This document shows, piece after piece, positions 1 to 8,640 of a DNA stretch of 56,994 bases. Every line of letters starts with the position of its first letter. Within the stretch, counting starts at the first letter, position 1. Source of the DNA: Nitriliruptoraceae bacterium (GTDB taxonomy: Bacteria > Actinomycetota > Nitriliruptoria > Nitriliruptorales > Nitriliruptoraceae); assembly GCA_003563915.1 (NCBI GenBank), contig PWTE01000030.1, positions 1 through 56,994 on the forward strand, in the 5' to 3' direction. The notes beneath the pieces were generated by a model. That model saw only the letters and a list, made by a program, of their open reading frames with translations, ran no database searches and was not told where the DNA came from. Position numbers and translations under genes: made by a program.

Positions 1-250
1 AGAAGTCCTCGGTGACCGAGACCCCGTAGGTCTCCTCGAACAGGTCGATCAGTTCGGGGTTCATGTACTCGGACCAGTTGCCGAACAGCAGGTCACCGTC
101 GACCTCGTCCACCTCGCAGCCGCTCGCCGCATCCGGCGCCTCGGCAGCTTCGTCTTCCGGGGCAGGGTCCGGGTCACCGCCGACCTCACGGCCGCAGGCG
201 GCCACGGTCAGGGCGAGTGCCAGCATCGCCACGATCCATCGCTTCTTCAT
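1..250 (-). CDS. potD: Polyamine ABC transporter substrate-binding lipoprotein (PotD-like), C-terminus cut by window edge
   Basis: Only the first 83 residues are inside the window; the gene runs off the left edge. The start is ATG at 250 preceded by an AGAGGTGG ribosome binding site. The N-terminus is a lipoprotein signal: KKR, a hydrophobic stretch, then lipobox VAAC with the lipid-accepting Cys at residue 19. An acidic Pro/Ala/Glu linker follows, then a stretch beginning GDLLFGNWSEYMNPELI, typical of the spermidine/putrescine-binding PotD/PotF fold (binding-protein class 1). It lies downstream of potA-potB-potC in the same direction, 86 bases after potC, so it is the extracytoplasmic receptor of that importer. 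The exact ligand (putrescine, spermidine or another cation) cannot be told from this fragment. Confidence 0.85.
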   Translation of the reverse strand, partial: MKKRWIVAMLALALTVAACGREVGGDPDPAPEDEAAEAPDAASGCEVDEVDGDLLFGNWSEYMNPELIDLFEETYGVSVTEDF

Positions 251-313
251 CGTCCACCTCTCATCATCGGTCCTCGGGGTTCCTCGCGTTCGCGTGTCAC
301 CCTCTCCCCTCGT

Positions 314-334
314 GGGCCGGCACGGTGCCGGCCC
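314..334. terminator. GC-rich hairpin between potC and potD
   Basis: Near-continuous dyad GGGCCGGCAC / GTGCCGGCCC (10 bases each side of one central base), lying immediately before the potC stop codon on the plus-strand map and so just downstream of potC in transcription. There is no T-run after it, so it is more likely an attenuator or a 3'-stabilising stem that uncouples potD level from the rest of the operon than a full terminator. That role is inference. Confidence 0.5.
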
Positions 335-336
335 GG

Positions 337-1206
337 TCATCCACCTGTCCGTCGGCGCGAGATGGCGAGCGACCCCACGACGAGCAGGATCGACCCGACC
401 AGCATCAGCACCGACACGGCGTTGATCAGCGGGGAGATCCCCCGCCGCAGCGCGCCGAAGACGAACACGGGCAGGGTCGTCGTCCCCGCACCGCTCACGA
501 ACTCTGCGATCACGACGTCGTCGAGCGACAACGTCAGCGCCAGCAGCGCACCACCCGCGACGCCGGGCGCGATCAACGGCAGGGTGACCCGCCGGAACGC
601 CAGCCACCGACTGGCGTACAGATCTGCGGCTGCCTCCTCGAGGCTGGAGTCCAGGCCGGACAGCCGGGCCCGGACGACCAGCGCCACGAAGGAGATGTTG
701 AACGCGATGTGTGCCAGGGTGATCGTGCCGAGCCCACGGCTCATGCCGACCCCGGTAACCAGCAGCACGATGTCGAAGGCCTGCACGAAGAACAGCAGGA
801 GCATCACGGCCATCGTGATGTCCGGGATGATCACCGGGAGGTACAGCAGACCGTCGAACGCACGCTGGCTCTTGTAGCGGAACCGCTCCAGCGACAGGGC
901 CGCCGCGGTCCCGAGCACGGTCGAGACCGCCGTCGAGAGCACCGCGACCACGATCGAGGTCCGCAGCGCCCCCATGATCCTCGAGTGCTGGAACATCTCC
1001 CCGTACCAGCGCAGTGAGGCCTCGGTCCAGACCCCCACGCGATCGTTGTCGTTGAACGACAGGACGATCAGGACCAGGATCGGCAGGTACAGGAACGCGA
1101 AGACCATCCAGGCGTTGCCGGCCAGGACCCGGTCGACCGTCCGACGCGGCCGGGCGACCGAGTCCTCCGCGACCGCAGGAGCGCTACCCGCATCGACGAT
1201 GCTCAT
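337..1206 (-). CDS. potC: Polyamine ABC transporter permease, PotC-like
   Basis: A 289-residue inner-membrane permease of the binding-protein-dependent transport family with about six hydrophobic segments. The EAA loop that contacts the ATPase is visible around residues 185-210 (LEEAAADLYASRWLAF, then a Gly-rich turn APGVAGG). It overlaps the upstream potB by the stop/start ATGA arrangement, so the two permeases are translationally coupled and probably form the heterodimeric channel with PotA. The length is slightly above the 260-280 usual for PotC because of a hydrophilic N-terminal extension of about 25 residues; the first ATG is retained because it gives the overlap with potB. Confidence 0.9.
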   Translation of the reverse strand: MSIVDAGSAPAVAEDSVARPRRTVDRVLAGNAWMVFAFLYLPILVLIVLSFNDNDRVGVWTEASLRWYGEMFQHSRIMGALRTSIVVAVLSTAVSTVLGTAAALSLERFRYKSQRAFDGLLYLPVIIPDITMAVMLLLFFVQAFDIVLLVTGVGMSRGLGTITLAHIAFNISFVALVVRARLSGLDSSLEEAAADLYASRWLAFRRVTLPLIAPGVAGGALLALTLSLDDVVIAEFVSGAGTTTLPVFVFGALRRGISPLINAVSVLMLVGSILLVVGSLAISRRRTGG

Positions 1207-2126
1207 AGGTCCTTGCCTCCCGAGCGGAAGTAGAACATCGCTGCGATCATCATCACGAACAGGATGGCGACCGACAGGGACGACCCGAAGGGCCAGTCGC
1301 TGGCGGTACCCACGAACTGGCGGCCGATGTAGCTACCGAGCATCGTCGTCCCGGTGCCGCCGAGCACCTCAGGCGTCACGTACGCCCCGAACGAGGGGAT
1401 GAAGACCAGGATCGATCCCGCGATCACGCCCGGCTTCGACAGCGGCCACGTCACCTTGCGGAAGGCTTCCCAGCCGGTCGCGTACAGGTCGCGAGCTGCC
1501 TCGACGAGCGAGTGGTCCATGCGCTCCAGGGAGGCGTAGAGCGGCAGGATCATGAAGGGCAGGTAGCCGTAGACCAACCCGATGATGACCGCCGTCGGCG
1601 TGAACAACAGCCGCGGGTTGGCGAAGCCGACGAACTCGAGGATGCGTGTCACCGGCCCGTCGGACGACAGGAGCAGACGCCAGGCGAAGGTGCGGACCAG
1701 GAAGTTCGACCAGAACGGGATCATCACCAGCACGAGCAGGATCGCGCGGGTCCGGGGCGGTCGGGTGGCGAGGTAGTACGCGAAGGGGTACGCGACGACC
1801 AACGATACCACGGTCGTGAACGTCGCGATCCAGAGGGAACGCCAGGTGATCGCGAGCACCAGCGAGTCGGTCAGCCGTACGTAGGAGCGCAGGTTCCAGT
1901 CGGCCAGGACCGTCAAGCCGGAAGGCGAGCGGGTCGCGAAGGAGTAGACGACCACGATCGCCAGCGGGATCGCGAAGAACAGTACGAGGTAGGCGTACGC
2001 CGGAAGCCCGATGAGGAACCCGCGCCGGGACTCGGCCTTCTCCGCGTTCCGCTCGAGCCCAGGCGGCAGATCAGCCGGAGGGACCGACGTATCGTCGGTG
2101 TCCGGTGGGGTGAGGGTGGTCGCCAC
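1203..2126 (-). CDS. potB: Polyamine ABC transporter permease, PotB-like
   Basis: 307 residues from a GTG start at 2126. This start is chosen because GGAGGA lies six bases upstream and the potA stop codon is at 2130-2128, leaving one base between the genes; the frame is open further upstream but inside potA. A hydrophilic N-terminal tail of about 35 residues is followed by a membrane segment (YAYLVLFFAIPLAIVVVYS) and five further hydrophobic segments. The EAA loop reads LVEAARDLYATGWEAFRKVT. It pairs with PotC as the transmembrane part of a polyamine importer. Substrate assignment rests on the family and on the amine-catabolic neighbours. Confidence 0.9.
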   Translation of the reverse strand: MATTLTPPDTDDTSVPPADLPPGLERNAEKAESRRGFLIGLPAYAYLVLFFAIPLAIVVVYSFATRSPSGLTVLADWNLRSYVRLTDSLVLAITWRSLWIATFTTVVSLVVAYPFAYYLATRPPRTRAILLVLVMIPFWSNFLVRTFAWRLLLSSDGPVTRILEFVGFANPRLLFTPTAVIIGLVYGYLPFMILPLYASLERMDHSLVEAARDLYATGWEAFRKVTWPLSKPGVIAGSILVFIPSFGAYVTPEVLGGTGTTMLGSYIGRQFVGTASDWPFGSSLSVAILFVMMIAAMFYFRSGGKDL

Positions 2127-2127
2127 C

Positions 2128-3294
2128 TCAGTCCTCCAACACCGACGCGCTGGACGGGGCCCAGCGCACGCGCACCTCGTCACCGACCGCGAAGTGTTCG
2201 ATGCCGGGAGCGTTGCCCTGCCGGATCTCGATGCCGAACGGGATCCGCCCACCCTCGATCGTGACGTGGTAGGCGATCGCGTTGCCCATGAAGGTCACGC
2301 GGTCGACGGTGCCGTGGACCGCATCGAGGTCGTGGTTGCGCTCGGCGTCCGCCCGTACCAACCCGAGCTTCTCCGGCCGGACCGCCAGGGTCACGGCGGT
2401 TCCGGTCGCCGCGTCGCTGTCCAGCCGCACGGGGGTGCCATCGCCGAGCTCGGCGGTGCGGCGGTCGACCACCGTCGCCTCGAGCAGGTTGGTCTCACCG
2501 ATGAAGTCGGCGACGAACCGGGTCCGCGGGTGGTCGTAGATCTCCTCCGGGGACCCGACCTGGAGCAGGTTGCCGCTGTCCATGACCGCGATGCGGTCGG
2601 ACATCGTCAGCGCCTCCTCCTGGTCGTGCGTCACGTACACGAAGGTGATGCCGACCTTCTCCTGCATCTGCTTCAGCTCGATCTGCATCGCCTGACGCAG
2701 CTTCAGGTCGAGGGCGCCGAGGGGCTCGTCGAGCAGCAGCACCTTCGGCCGGTTCACCAGGGCTCGTGCGAGCGCGACGCGCTGCTGCTGCCCGCCGGAG
2801 AGCTGCTTGGGCTTGCGGTTCTCACGCCCTTCGAGTTGGACCAGGTCGATGACCTCGGCGACACGACGCTGGATCTCGTCGCGACCGACATCCTTCATCT
2901 CGAGCCCGAAGGCGATGTTCTGCGCGACCGTCATGTGGGGGAACAGGGCGTACGACTGGAAGACGGTGTTCACCGGCCGTTTGTTCGGTGGCTTGAGCCC
3001 CACCTCCTCGTCGAAGATGCGGATCGAACCTGCGCTCGGGTACTCGAAGCCGGCGATCATGCGCAGCGTGGTGGTCTTGCCACAACCCGACGGGCCGAGC
3101 AACGAGAAGAACTCACCGTCGATGATGCCGAGGTCGATGTGATCGACGGCGACCACGGGCTCCGACCCCTTCCCACCCGGGAAGCGTTTCGTCACGGCGT
3201 GCAGCGAGACGGCGGGGGTCTCGGTCGGCGCGGGGGCTGCCGTCTGGCCCGTCGTCGTGACCTCGGTCATCTCGGACACCACGGATCTCCTCAT
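2128..3294 (-). CDS. potA: Polyamine ABC transporter ATP-binding protein, PotA-like
   Basis: Cytoplasmic ATPase of about 388 residues. It shows Walker A (GPSGCGKTT), Q-loop (VFQSYALFPHM), signature (LSGGQQQR), Walker B with catalytic Glu (VLLLDEP) and a switch His (VTHDQEEA), followed by a C-terminal TOBE-like regulatory domain from about residue 270. The start is uncertain: ATG at 3294 overlaps the stop of the upstream aminotransferase gene (TGATG), a GTG lies one codon before, and an ATG at 3270 lies 13 bases after GAGGAG. The gene couples import to the catabolic genes transcribed ahead of it. Confidence 0.92.
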   Translation of the reverse strand: MRRSVVSEMTEVTTTGQTAAPAPTETPAVSLHAVTKRFPGGKGSEPVVAVDHIDLGIIDGEFFSLLGPSGCGKTTTLRMIAGFEYPSAGSIRIFDEEVGLKPPNKRPVNTVFQSYALFPHMTVAQNIAFGLEMKDVGRDEIQRRVAEVIDLVQLEGRENRKPKQLSGGQQQRVALARALVNRPKVLLLDEPLGALDLKLRQAMQIELKQMQEKVGITFVYVTHDQEEALTMSDRIAVMDSGNLLQVGSPEEIYDHPRTRFVADFIGETNLLEATVVDRRTAELGDGTPVRLDSDAATGTAVTLAVRPEKLGLVRADAERNHDLDAVHGTVDRVTFMGNAIAYHVTIEGGRIPFGIEIRQGNAPGIEHFAVGDEVRVRWAPSSASVLED

Positions 3295-4586
3295 CACTCG
3301 GTGAGGCCGGACAACGCGGCGGCGACGACCGCGAGCCCCTCCTCGGCTTCCTCGGCCGTGATCGTCAGCGGCGGCGCGATACGTAGCACGTTGCCATGCA
3401 GGCCGCCCTTGCCGACGAGCACCCCTCGCGCGAGGGTGTCCTCCAGCACCTGCGCCGCCGCGGCTGGATCGGGGGTCAGACCACCCGGTTCGACCATCTC
3501 GATCCCGATCATCAGCCCCCGACCCCGGACCTCGGCCACCGCTGGCCAGTCGGCCGCGCGGGCGGACAGCTCGTGGAGGAGGTAGCCCCCCACCTTCGCG
3601 GCGTTGCCCTGCAGATCGTGGTCGAGCAGGTAGGCCAGGTTCGCCAGCGCTCCCGCGCAGGACAGCGGGTTGCCGCCGAACGTGGAGATCGAGTTGGCGG
3701 GCAGGCCGTCCATCACGTCGCCACGGGCGACGACGCCCGCCAGGGTCAGCCCGTTGCCGAGCCCCTTCGCGAAGGTCAGCATGTCCGGACTCACACCGTG
3801 CGCGTCGATCCCCCAGAAGTGCTCGCCGGTCCGACCCCAGCCGGTCTGGACCTCGTCGGAGATCAGCAGGATGCCGTGTTCATCGCAGACCTCCTTCCAG
3901 GCGGCGAAGAGCCCGTCGGGCGGGGTCGCGAAGCCGCCTACCCCCTGGATCGGCTCGGCGATCAGACAGGCGATATCGCCGGCGGTCTGGGTCGCGATGA
4001 CATCCCGCAGGTCGTCGACACAGGCGCCGATGAACCCCTCGTCGTCGAGGTGGCCGAAGGGCGACCGGAGCCGATAGCCCCCGTGGATGTACTTCACGTC
4101 CACCGGGGACAGCGCCGACGGCGACCAGCCGCGGTTCCCGGTGATCGCGACGGTCGCGAAGGAACGACCGTGGTAGCTGTTGCGCACCGCCAGCACCTGC
4201 TGGGACCGCCGCGCCGTACAGGCCAACAGCAGGGCGGCTTCGTTGGCCTCGGTCCCGGAGGTCGTGAAGAACACCTTCGCATCCGGGATCGGGGACAGCT
4301 CGACGATCCGCTCCGCCAGCGCGATCTGGGACTCGATCAGGTACAGCGTCGAACTGTGCAGCAGCTTGCCGGCCTGCTCCCGGACCGCCGCGACGACCTC
4401 GGGCAGGGCGTGCGCCGTCATCGTGGTGAGGATGCCCCCGAAGAGGTCGAGGTAGCGGTTGCCCTCGACGTCCCAGACGTGGCAGCCCTCTCCGTGGGAC
4501 AGGGCGATCGGCTGGTCGTAGTAGAGCGCCATCCAGTCCGGCAGGACCTGGCGATGACGGGCCAGCAGCTCGGCGTGGCTCCCCAT
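3294..4586 (-). CDS. Class III (omega) aminotransferase, AGXT2/GABA-transaminase type
   Basis: 430-residue PLP enzyme of fold type I. The cofactor phosphate/ring region is SGTEANEAA (110-118), the PLP-N1 aspartate is D244 in ISDEVQTGWGRTG, and the Schiff-base lysine is K274 in TFAKGLGNG. The ATG has GAGGAGG upstream. The length matches the 4-aminobutyrate / alanine-glyoxylate AGXT2 / 5-aminovalerate aminotransferase group. It sits between a FAD amine oxidoreductase and potA in a single operon, so the likely substrate is a diamine, GABA or a related omega-amino acid, with a keto acid as acceptor. The exact donor and acceptor cannot be read from sequence. Confidence 0.85.
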   Translation of the reverse strand: MGSHAELLARHRQVLPDWMALYYDQPIALSHGEGCHVWDVEGNRYLDLFGGILTTMTAHALPEVVAAVREQAGKLLHSSTLYLIESQIALAERIVELSPIPDAKVFFTTSGTEANEAALLLACTARRSQQVLAVRNSYHGRSFATVAITGNRGWSPSALSPVDVKYIHGGYRLRSPFGHLDDEGFIGACVDDLRDVIATQTAGDIACLIAEPIQGVGGFATPPDGLFAAWKEVCDEHGILLISDEVQTGWGRTGEHFWGIDAHGVSPDMLTFAKGLGNGLTLAGVVARGDVMDGLPANSISTFGGNPLSCAGALANLAYLLDHDLQGNAAKVGGYLLHELSARAADWPAVAEVRGRGLMIGIEMVEPGGLTPDPAAAAQVLEDTLARGVLVGKGGLHGNVLRIAPPLTITAEEAEEGLAVVAAALSGLTE

Positions 4587-4623
4587 CAGCGTTCCTCCTC
4601 GTAGCTGAGCATGCGTCGCGTGG

Positions 4624-5994
4624 TCATGAGTCGAACCCGATCCCGAAGCGGTCCAGGGTGGTCAACCACGGTCCACGCCGACCCTCATTGCGGTCGGCTC
4701 GCGCGATAGCCCGGCGCGTCATGGCCACCCCGGCCCACCGCAGCGGCTCCGGCGGGAAGGGCACCGGCTTGGAACGGACCAGCCGCAGGTCGAGCCGAGG
4801 TGACGACGGATCGAGCAGCTTGTCCGCCAGAACCTTGGCGGCGAACCGTGTCGTCGCGACACCGAGGCCCGTGTAGCCCAGCGCCCACGACACCCGCCCG
4901 CCGAGCTCCTCCCCGAAGGTGACCGTGAACCGGGTCGTGGTGGCGATCGGTCCACCCCACCAGCGCTCGAAGGGCACGTCGTCGAGCTGCGGGAAGGTCC
5001 GCCGGAAGTTGCGGGCGAGCAGGTCGTAGGTCGCGCGCCGGTGGTCGTACGCCGGGCCGACCTTGTTTCCGTACCGGTAGATCGCGTCGTAGCCACCCCA
5101 CAGGATCCGGTCGTCCGGGGTCAGTCGGTAGTAGTGGAACTGGTTGGCCGCATCGCCCAGGCCCTGTCGCCCCTCCCAACCGATACGGGCCAACTGCTCG
5201 GCGGTGAGGGGCGCGGTGACGAGCACCTGGTCGTAGACCGGCACGAACCACGTACCGGTCCGGCGGAGCACCTTGTGGCTGTATGCGTTGGTCGCGAGCA
5301 CCGCCTGGTCCGCGACCACCTCCCCGCCGGCGGTCACTACCCGGACCCCCGTCCCGTGCCTGGCGATACCGGTGACCCGGGTCTGCTCGTGGATCGCGAC
5401 GCCGCGGTCACGTGCGACCCGGCCGAGGCCACGCACGAGGGCGCCAGGATCGACGGTGCCGCCGGCCTCCGGCCGGTGGAGCCCCGCCAGGTAGGTGGGT
5501 GAATCCACCTGCTTGCGCATCCGTTCGCGGTCGAGCAGCTCGACCCGCTCCCCGACCCGCTGGTGGACCTCGGCACCTTCCTCGAGGTCGGCGACCTGCC
5601 ACGGCTCGGTCGCGACGTCGATCACGCCGACGCTGTTCAGGTGCGCATCGATGGCGTGGTCGCGGACGAAGGCGACGATCTCCGCGTAGTTGGTGGCACC
5701 CTCACGGATCAGCTCGTCGATCTCGTCAGGGAAGTGCGCGAGCCCGTTGTGTAGCCCGTGGGTCAACGACGGGTCGACGAACCCCCCGTTGCGCCCCGAG
5801 GCGCCATAGCCGAGCACCTCGGCCTCCAGCACCACCACCTCGAGATGTGGAGCACGCGAGGTCAGCTCCAACGCGGTCCACAGGCCGGTGAACCCACCAC
5901 CGACCACCACCACGTCCGCCCGGCGTTCACCCCGGAGCGGCGGTCCCGTCGGGGCCGACGCATCCAGCCAGGTGCTGACGCCGCGGCCGGTCAT
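4624..5994 (-). CDS. FAD-dependent amine oxidoreductase (DAO family, PuuB-like)
   Basis: 456 residues. The N-terminal Rossmann dinucleotide motif is VVVVGGGFTGLWTALEL (about 28-44), followed by GYGASGRNGGFVDP, a pattern shared with gamma-glutamylputrescine oxidase PuuB and related amine oxidases. A C-terminal FAD-contact region reads ALGYTGLGVATT near residue 385. It oxidises a primary or secondary amine to an aldehyde or imine in the cytoplasm. The ATG overlaps the stop of the upstream alanine dehydrogenase gene (ATGA). No PuuA glutamine-synthetase-like ligase is present in the window, so the substrate may be a free polyamine rather than a gamma-glutamyl conjugate. A paralogue lies at 12044-13423 across the divergent promoter region. 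Confidence 0.82.
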   Translation of the reverse strand: MTGRGVSTWLDASAPTGPPLRGERRADVVVVGGGFTGLWTALELTSRAPHLEVVVLEAEVLGYGASGRNGGFVDPSLTHGLHNGLAHFPDEIDELIREGATNYAEIVAFVRDHAIDAHLNSVGVIDVATEPWQVADLEEGAEVHQRVGERVELLDRERMRKQVDSPTYLAGLHRPEAGGTVDPGALVRGLGRVARDRGVAIHEQTRVTGIARHGTGVRVVTAGGEVVADQAVLATNAYSHKVLRRTGTWFVPVYDQVLVTAPLTAEQLARIGWEGRQGLGDAANQFHYYRLTPDDRILWGGYDAIYRYGNKVGPAYDHRRATYDLLARNFRRTFPQLDDVPFERWWGGPIATTTRFTVTFGEELGGRVSWALGYTGLGVATTRFAAKVLADKLLDPSSPRLDLRLVRSKPVPFPPEPLRWAGVAMTRRAIARADRNEGRRGPWLTTLDRFGIGFDS

Positions 5995-7106
5995 GGCGTG
6001 TCGCTACGAGGATGCTGCGGGAACGCGTCCGCGACCGCCGGGTGGGCCAGTGCACCTGAGGCGACGTTCAGGGCCCCGGCCAGCCGCGGTGATTCGTCGT
6101 CGGTGCCGGCACGTCCAGCCGCTACGTCGTCCGCCAGCTGCAGCAGCCTGGGCGCGACCGCTGCTGACAGGGCGGCTGACGCCGTCCGGGGGAACTGTCC
6201 AGGGACGTTGGTGACGCAGTAGTGCACGACCTCGTGTTCGACGTAGGTCGGCCCGGCCAACGAGGTCGGCCGCGCCGTCGCGACGCAGCCACCCTGGTCG
6301 ATCGCCAGGTCGACGATCACCGACCCCGGTCGCATCGACGCGACCTGCTCCTCACTCACGACGACCGGGGCCCGCGCACCCGGGACCAACGCCGCGCCGA
6401 TCACCAGGTCGGCCTCCCGAACGTGACCGCCGACCAGCTCCGGCTCGCTGATCTGGGTCGCATCCACCGTTCCGTCGAGGTGGTGCTCATAGAGCCGCTG
6501 CAGGTCGATGTCGACCCCGGTCACGTGGGCATCGAGCCCCCGCAGCCCGCGCGCGGCCATGGTGCCTGCGACCCCCAACCCGATCACGACCGCCTTGGCG
6601 GGCGGCACCCCGGCGGCACCGCCCATGAGGGTCCCCGACCCGCCCGAGGCGGACGACAGCTGCGCCGCGCCGACGATCGCGGCCGCACGACCGGCGATCT
6701 CCGACATGGGCGCGAGCAGAGGCAGCCCGTGACGGTCGGTCAGTGTCTCGAAGGCGTAGGCCCGGGTCCCGGACGCGACCAACGCGTCCGTCAGGTCCGG
6801 TTCGGCCGCCAGGTGGAGGTAGGCGAACAGGGTCAGGTCCGACCGGAAGTGCTCCTGCTCAGCTGGCTGCGGCTCCTTCACCTTCACGACGACGTCCGCA
6901 CCCCAGACCTCGGCGGGGTCGTCGACCAGCTTCGCGCCCGCGGTGTCGTACGCGGTGTCGTCGAATCCGGCACCCCGGCCGGCATCGACCTGCACGAGGA
7001 CCCGATGGCCGTGTTGGATCGCCAGCGCCACCGCCGAGGGGGTCAGCGCCACCCGGCGCTCCCCCTGCTTGGTCTCCTTCGGGAGGCCGATCGTCACCGT
7101 CGCCAT
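5991..7106 (-). CDS. ald: Alanine dehydrogenase
   Basis: 371 residues, the normal length for NAD-dependent L-alanine dehydrogenase (L-alanine + NAD + water to pyruvate + ammonium + NADH). The N-terminus GLPKETKQGERRVALTP is diagnostic. Substrate-binding K75 (VKVKEP), active-site H98 (AYLHLA) and D270 (VDLAIDQGG) are visible, with the NAD motif GLGVAGTMAARG at about 176-187. The ATG at 7106 is seven bases after the upstream aminotransferase stop and overlaps the next gene by four bases. In this operon it can regenerate pyruvate from alanine made by a pyruvate-dependent aminotransferase, releasing ammonium. That coupling is inference from context. Confidence 0.95.
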   Translation of the reverse strand: MATVTIGLPKETKQGERRVALTPSAVALAIQHGHRVLVQVDAGRGAGFDDTAYDTAGAKLVDDPAEVWGADVVVKVKEPQPAEQEHFRSDLTLFAYLHLAAEPDLTDALVASGTRAYAFETLTDRHGLPLLAPMSEIAGRAAAIVGAAQLSSASGGSGTLMGGAAGVPPAKAVVIGLGVAGTMAARGLRGLDAHVTGVDIDLQRLYEHHLDGTVDATQISEPELVGGHVREADLVIGAALVPGARAPVVVSEEQVASMRPGSVIVDLAIDQGGCVATARPTSLAGPTYVEHEVVHYCVTNVPGQFPRTASAALSAAVAPRLLQLADDVAAGRAGTDDESPRLAGALNVASGALAHPAVADAFPQHPRSDTP

Positions 7107-7113
7107 GGCTCGC

Positions 7114-8481
7114 TCACCTCATCCGCTCAGCGGCCTCGCCCAGCACCTGGTCGAGGATCTCCACGATCTCGGTCAGCTCCGTCTGGGTCGCGATCAACGG
7201 CGGGGACAGCTGGATCACCGGCTCGTCACGGTCATCCGCACGGCAGATCAAACCCAGCTCCATCAACCGGGTCGACAGGAACCCGCGGAGCAGACGTTCG
7301 GTCTCCTCGTCATCGAACCCGATCTTGTTGTCCCGGTCCTTGACCAGTTCCAGGGCCCAGAAGTAGCCGGTCCCGCGCACGTCGCCGACGATCGTGTGGC
7401 GGTCGTAGAGCTCCCACAGCCGCTCCCCGAACCACGGCCCGTTCTTGCGCACGTTGTCCAGGATGCCCTGCTCCTCGAACACCTCGAGGTTGGCCAGCGC
7501 CACGGCCGCGGCCACCGGGTGGCCGCCCCACGTCGAGCCGTGCAGGTACATCGAGGTGGTGTCCTCGCCCAGCACCTCGCCGATGTACCGGCGGAACCCG
7601 AGCCCCCCGAGCGGCTGGTAGGCCGAGGTGACACCCTTCGCGAAGGTGATCACGTCCGGCAGGTAGCCGTAGGCCTCCGCACCCGTCCAGTACCCGAGCC
7701 GGCCGAAGGCGCAGATCACCTCGTCCGAGACCATCAGGATCCCGTACTCGTCGCAGATGCGGCGTACCTCCTCGAGATAGCCCTCCGGTGGCGTGAAGCT
7801 CCCGCCAGCGTTCTGGACGGGCTCGACGAAGATCGCCGCGATCTGGTCCGGTCCCTCTGCCTGCACGATCTGCTCGATCGACCGTGCGCAGGCCAGATCA
7901 CAGGGGGGACACTGCTGCGAGCTCGAACAGCGGTACTGGTTGGTGTTCGCCGCGTGGTAGTGCCCCGGCCGCAACGGCTCGAACATCTTGCGCAGACCCG
8001 CGAGCCCCGTCATCCCGAGCGCCCCGAAGGTCGTCCCGTGGTAGGCGTAGTTGCGGGAGATGAACTTCCAGCGATCCTCGCCGCGCATCCGGTGGTACTG
8101 GATCGCCAACTTCATGGCCGACTCCACCGCCTCGGACCCGGAGTTGACGAAGAAGAAGTGGTCGATGTCGCCGGGGAAGCGCTCGGCCAGCGCCGCCGCC
8201 AGGTCCACCGCGGGCTGGTGCGCCCACCCCCAGTTCGTCGCGAACGGCAGCGTCTGCAGCTGCCTCGTCGCCGCCTCGTCGAGCTTGGGCTGGCCGTAGC
8301 CCAGTTGCGCACAGAACAGCGCGGACAAGGCATCCAGGTAGCGCTTGCCATCGCTGTCGAACACGTAGCAACCCTCACCCCGCTCCAGCACCGGCACCGT
8401 GGGCTGCTCACTGATCCAGTCCGAGGTCCGGGTGAAGTGCAACCAGAGGTTGCCGTCGTTCAGCTGCGGGTTCGTGGTCAT
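7114..8481 (-). CDS. Class III aminotransferase, omega-amino acid/putrescine:pyruvate type
   Basis: 455 residues from ATG at 8481 (a TTG three codons upstream is the alternative). PLP contacts are SGSEAVESA (114-122), D253 in VSDEV and the Schiff-base lysine K282 in TFAKGVTSAYQP. The N-terminus (LWLHFTRTSDW) and length resemble beta-alanine:pyruvate and SpuC-type putrescine:pyruvate aminotransferases. An unusual Cys cluster C185-x5-C191-x2-C194-x3-C198 sits in the middle of the large domain. Alanine dehydrogenase follows seven bases downstream, which supports pyruvate as amino acceptor. Two hairpins lie between this gene and the aldehyde dehydrogenase upstream. Confidence 0.85.
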   Translation of the reverse strand: MTTNPQLNDGNLWLHFTRTSDWISEQPTVPVLERGEGCYVFDSDGKRYLDALSALFCAQLGYGQPKLDEAATRQLQTLPFATNWGWAHQPAVDLAAALAERFPGDIDHFFFVNSGSEAVESAMKLAIQYHRMRGEDRWKFISRNYAYHGTTFGALGMTGLAGLRKMFEPLRPGHYHAANTNQYRCSSSQQCPPCDLACARSIEQIVQAEGPDQIAAIFVEPVQNAGGSFTPPEGYLEEVRRICDEYGILMVSDEVICAFGRLGYWTGAEAYGYLPDVITFAKGVTSAYQPLGGLGFRRYIGEVLGEDTTSMYLHGSTWGGHPVAAAVALANLEVFEEQGILDNVRKNGPWFGERLWELYDRHTIVGDVRGTGYFWALELVKDRDNKIGFDDEETERLLRGFLSTRLMELGLICRADDRDEPVIQLSPPLIATQTELTEIVEILDQVLGEAAERMR

Positions 8482-8500
8482 GTTTCTCAACCCCCCATCA

Positions 8501-8552
8501 GCCGGCCTCGTTGGTTCGGCCGGCCTCGCTCCCCCCTCTGCTAGGGGGGAGC
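8501..8552. other. Two adjacent hairpins in the aldehyde dehydrogenase-aminotransferase spacer
   Basis: First dyad at 8501-8524: GCCGGCC and GGCCGGC separated by 10 bases. Second dyad at 8528-8552: GCTCCCCCCT and AGGGGGGAGC, a perfect 10-bp stem with a five-base loop. Both lie in the 159-base gap between the aldehyde dehydrogenase stop (8641) and the aminotransferase start (8481) on the minus strand. No T-run follows, so they look like an attenuator or an mRNA processing/stabilising element rather than a simple terminator. Confidence 0.55.
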
Positions 8553-8640
8553 TCTAGGTCGTGGGTATACGTGGTGGTTGTTTCGGGCGGGTCACGTCAC
8601 GGCGTCCTGGCGGGTCCCGCTCAGTCATCCGACGGAACCG

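Noticed and set aside
3396-4604. Plus-strand open frame of 402 codons opposite the class III aminotransferase
   Set aside because: Antisense shadow of a gene with all catalytic motifs; no independent support.
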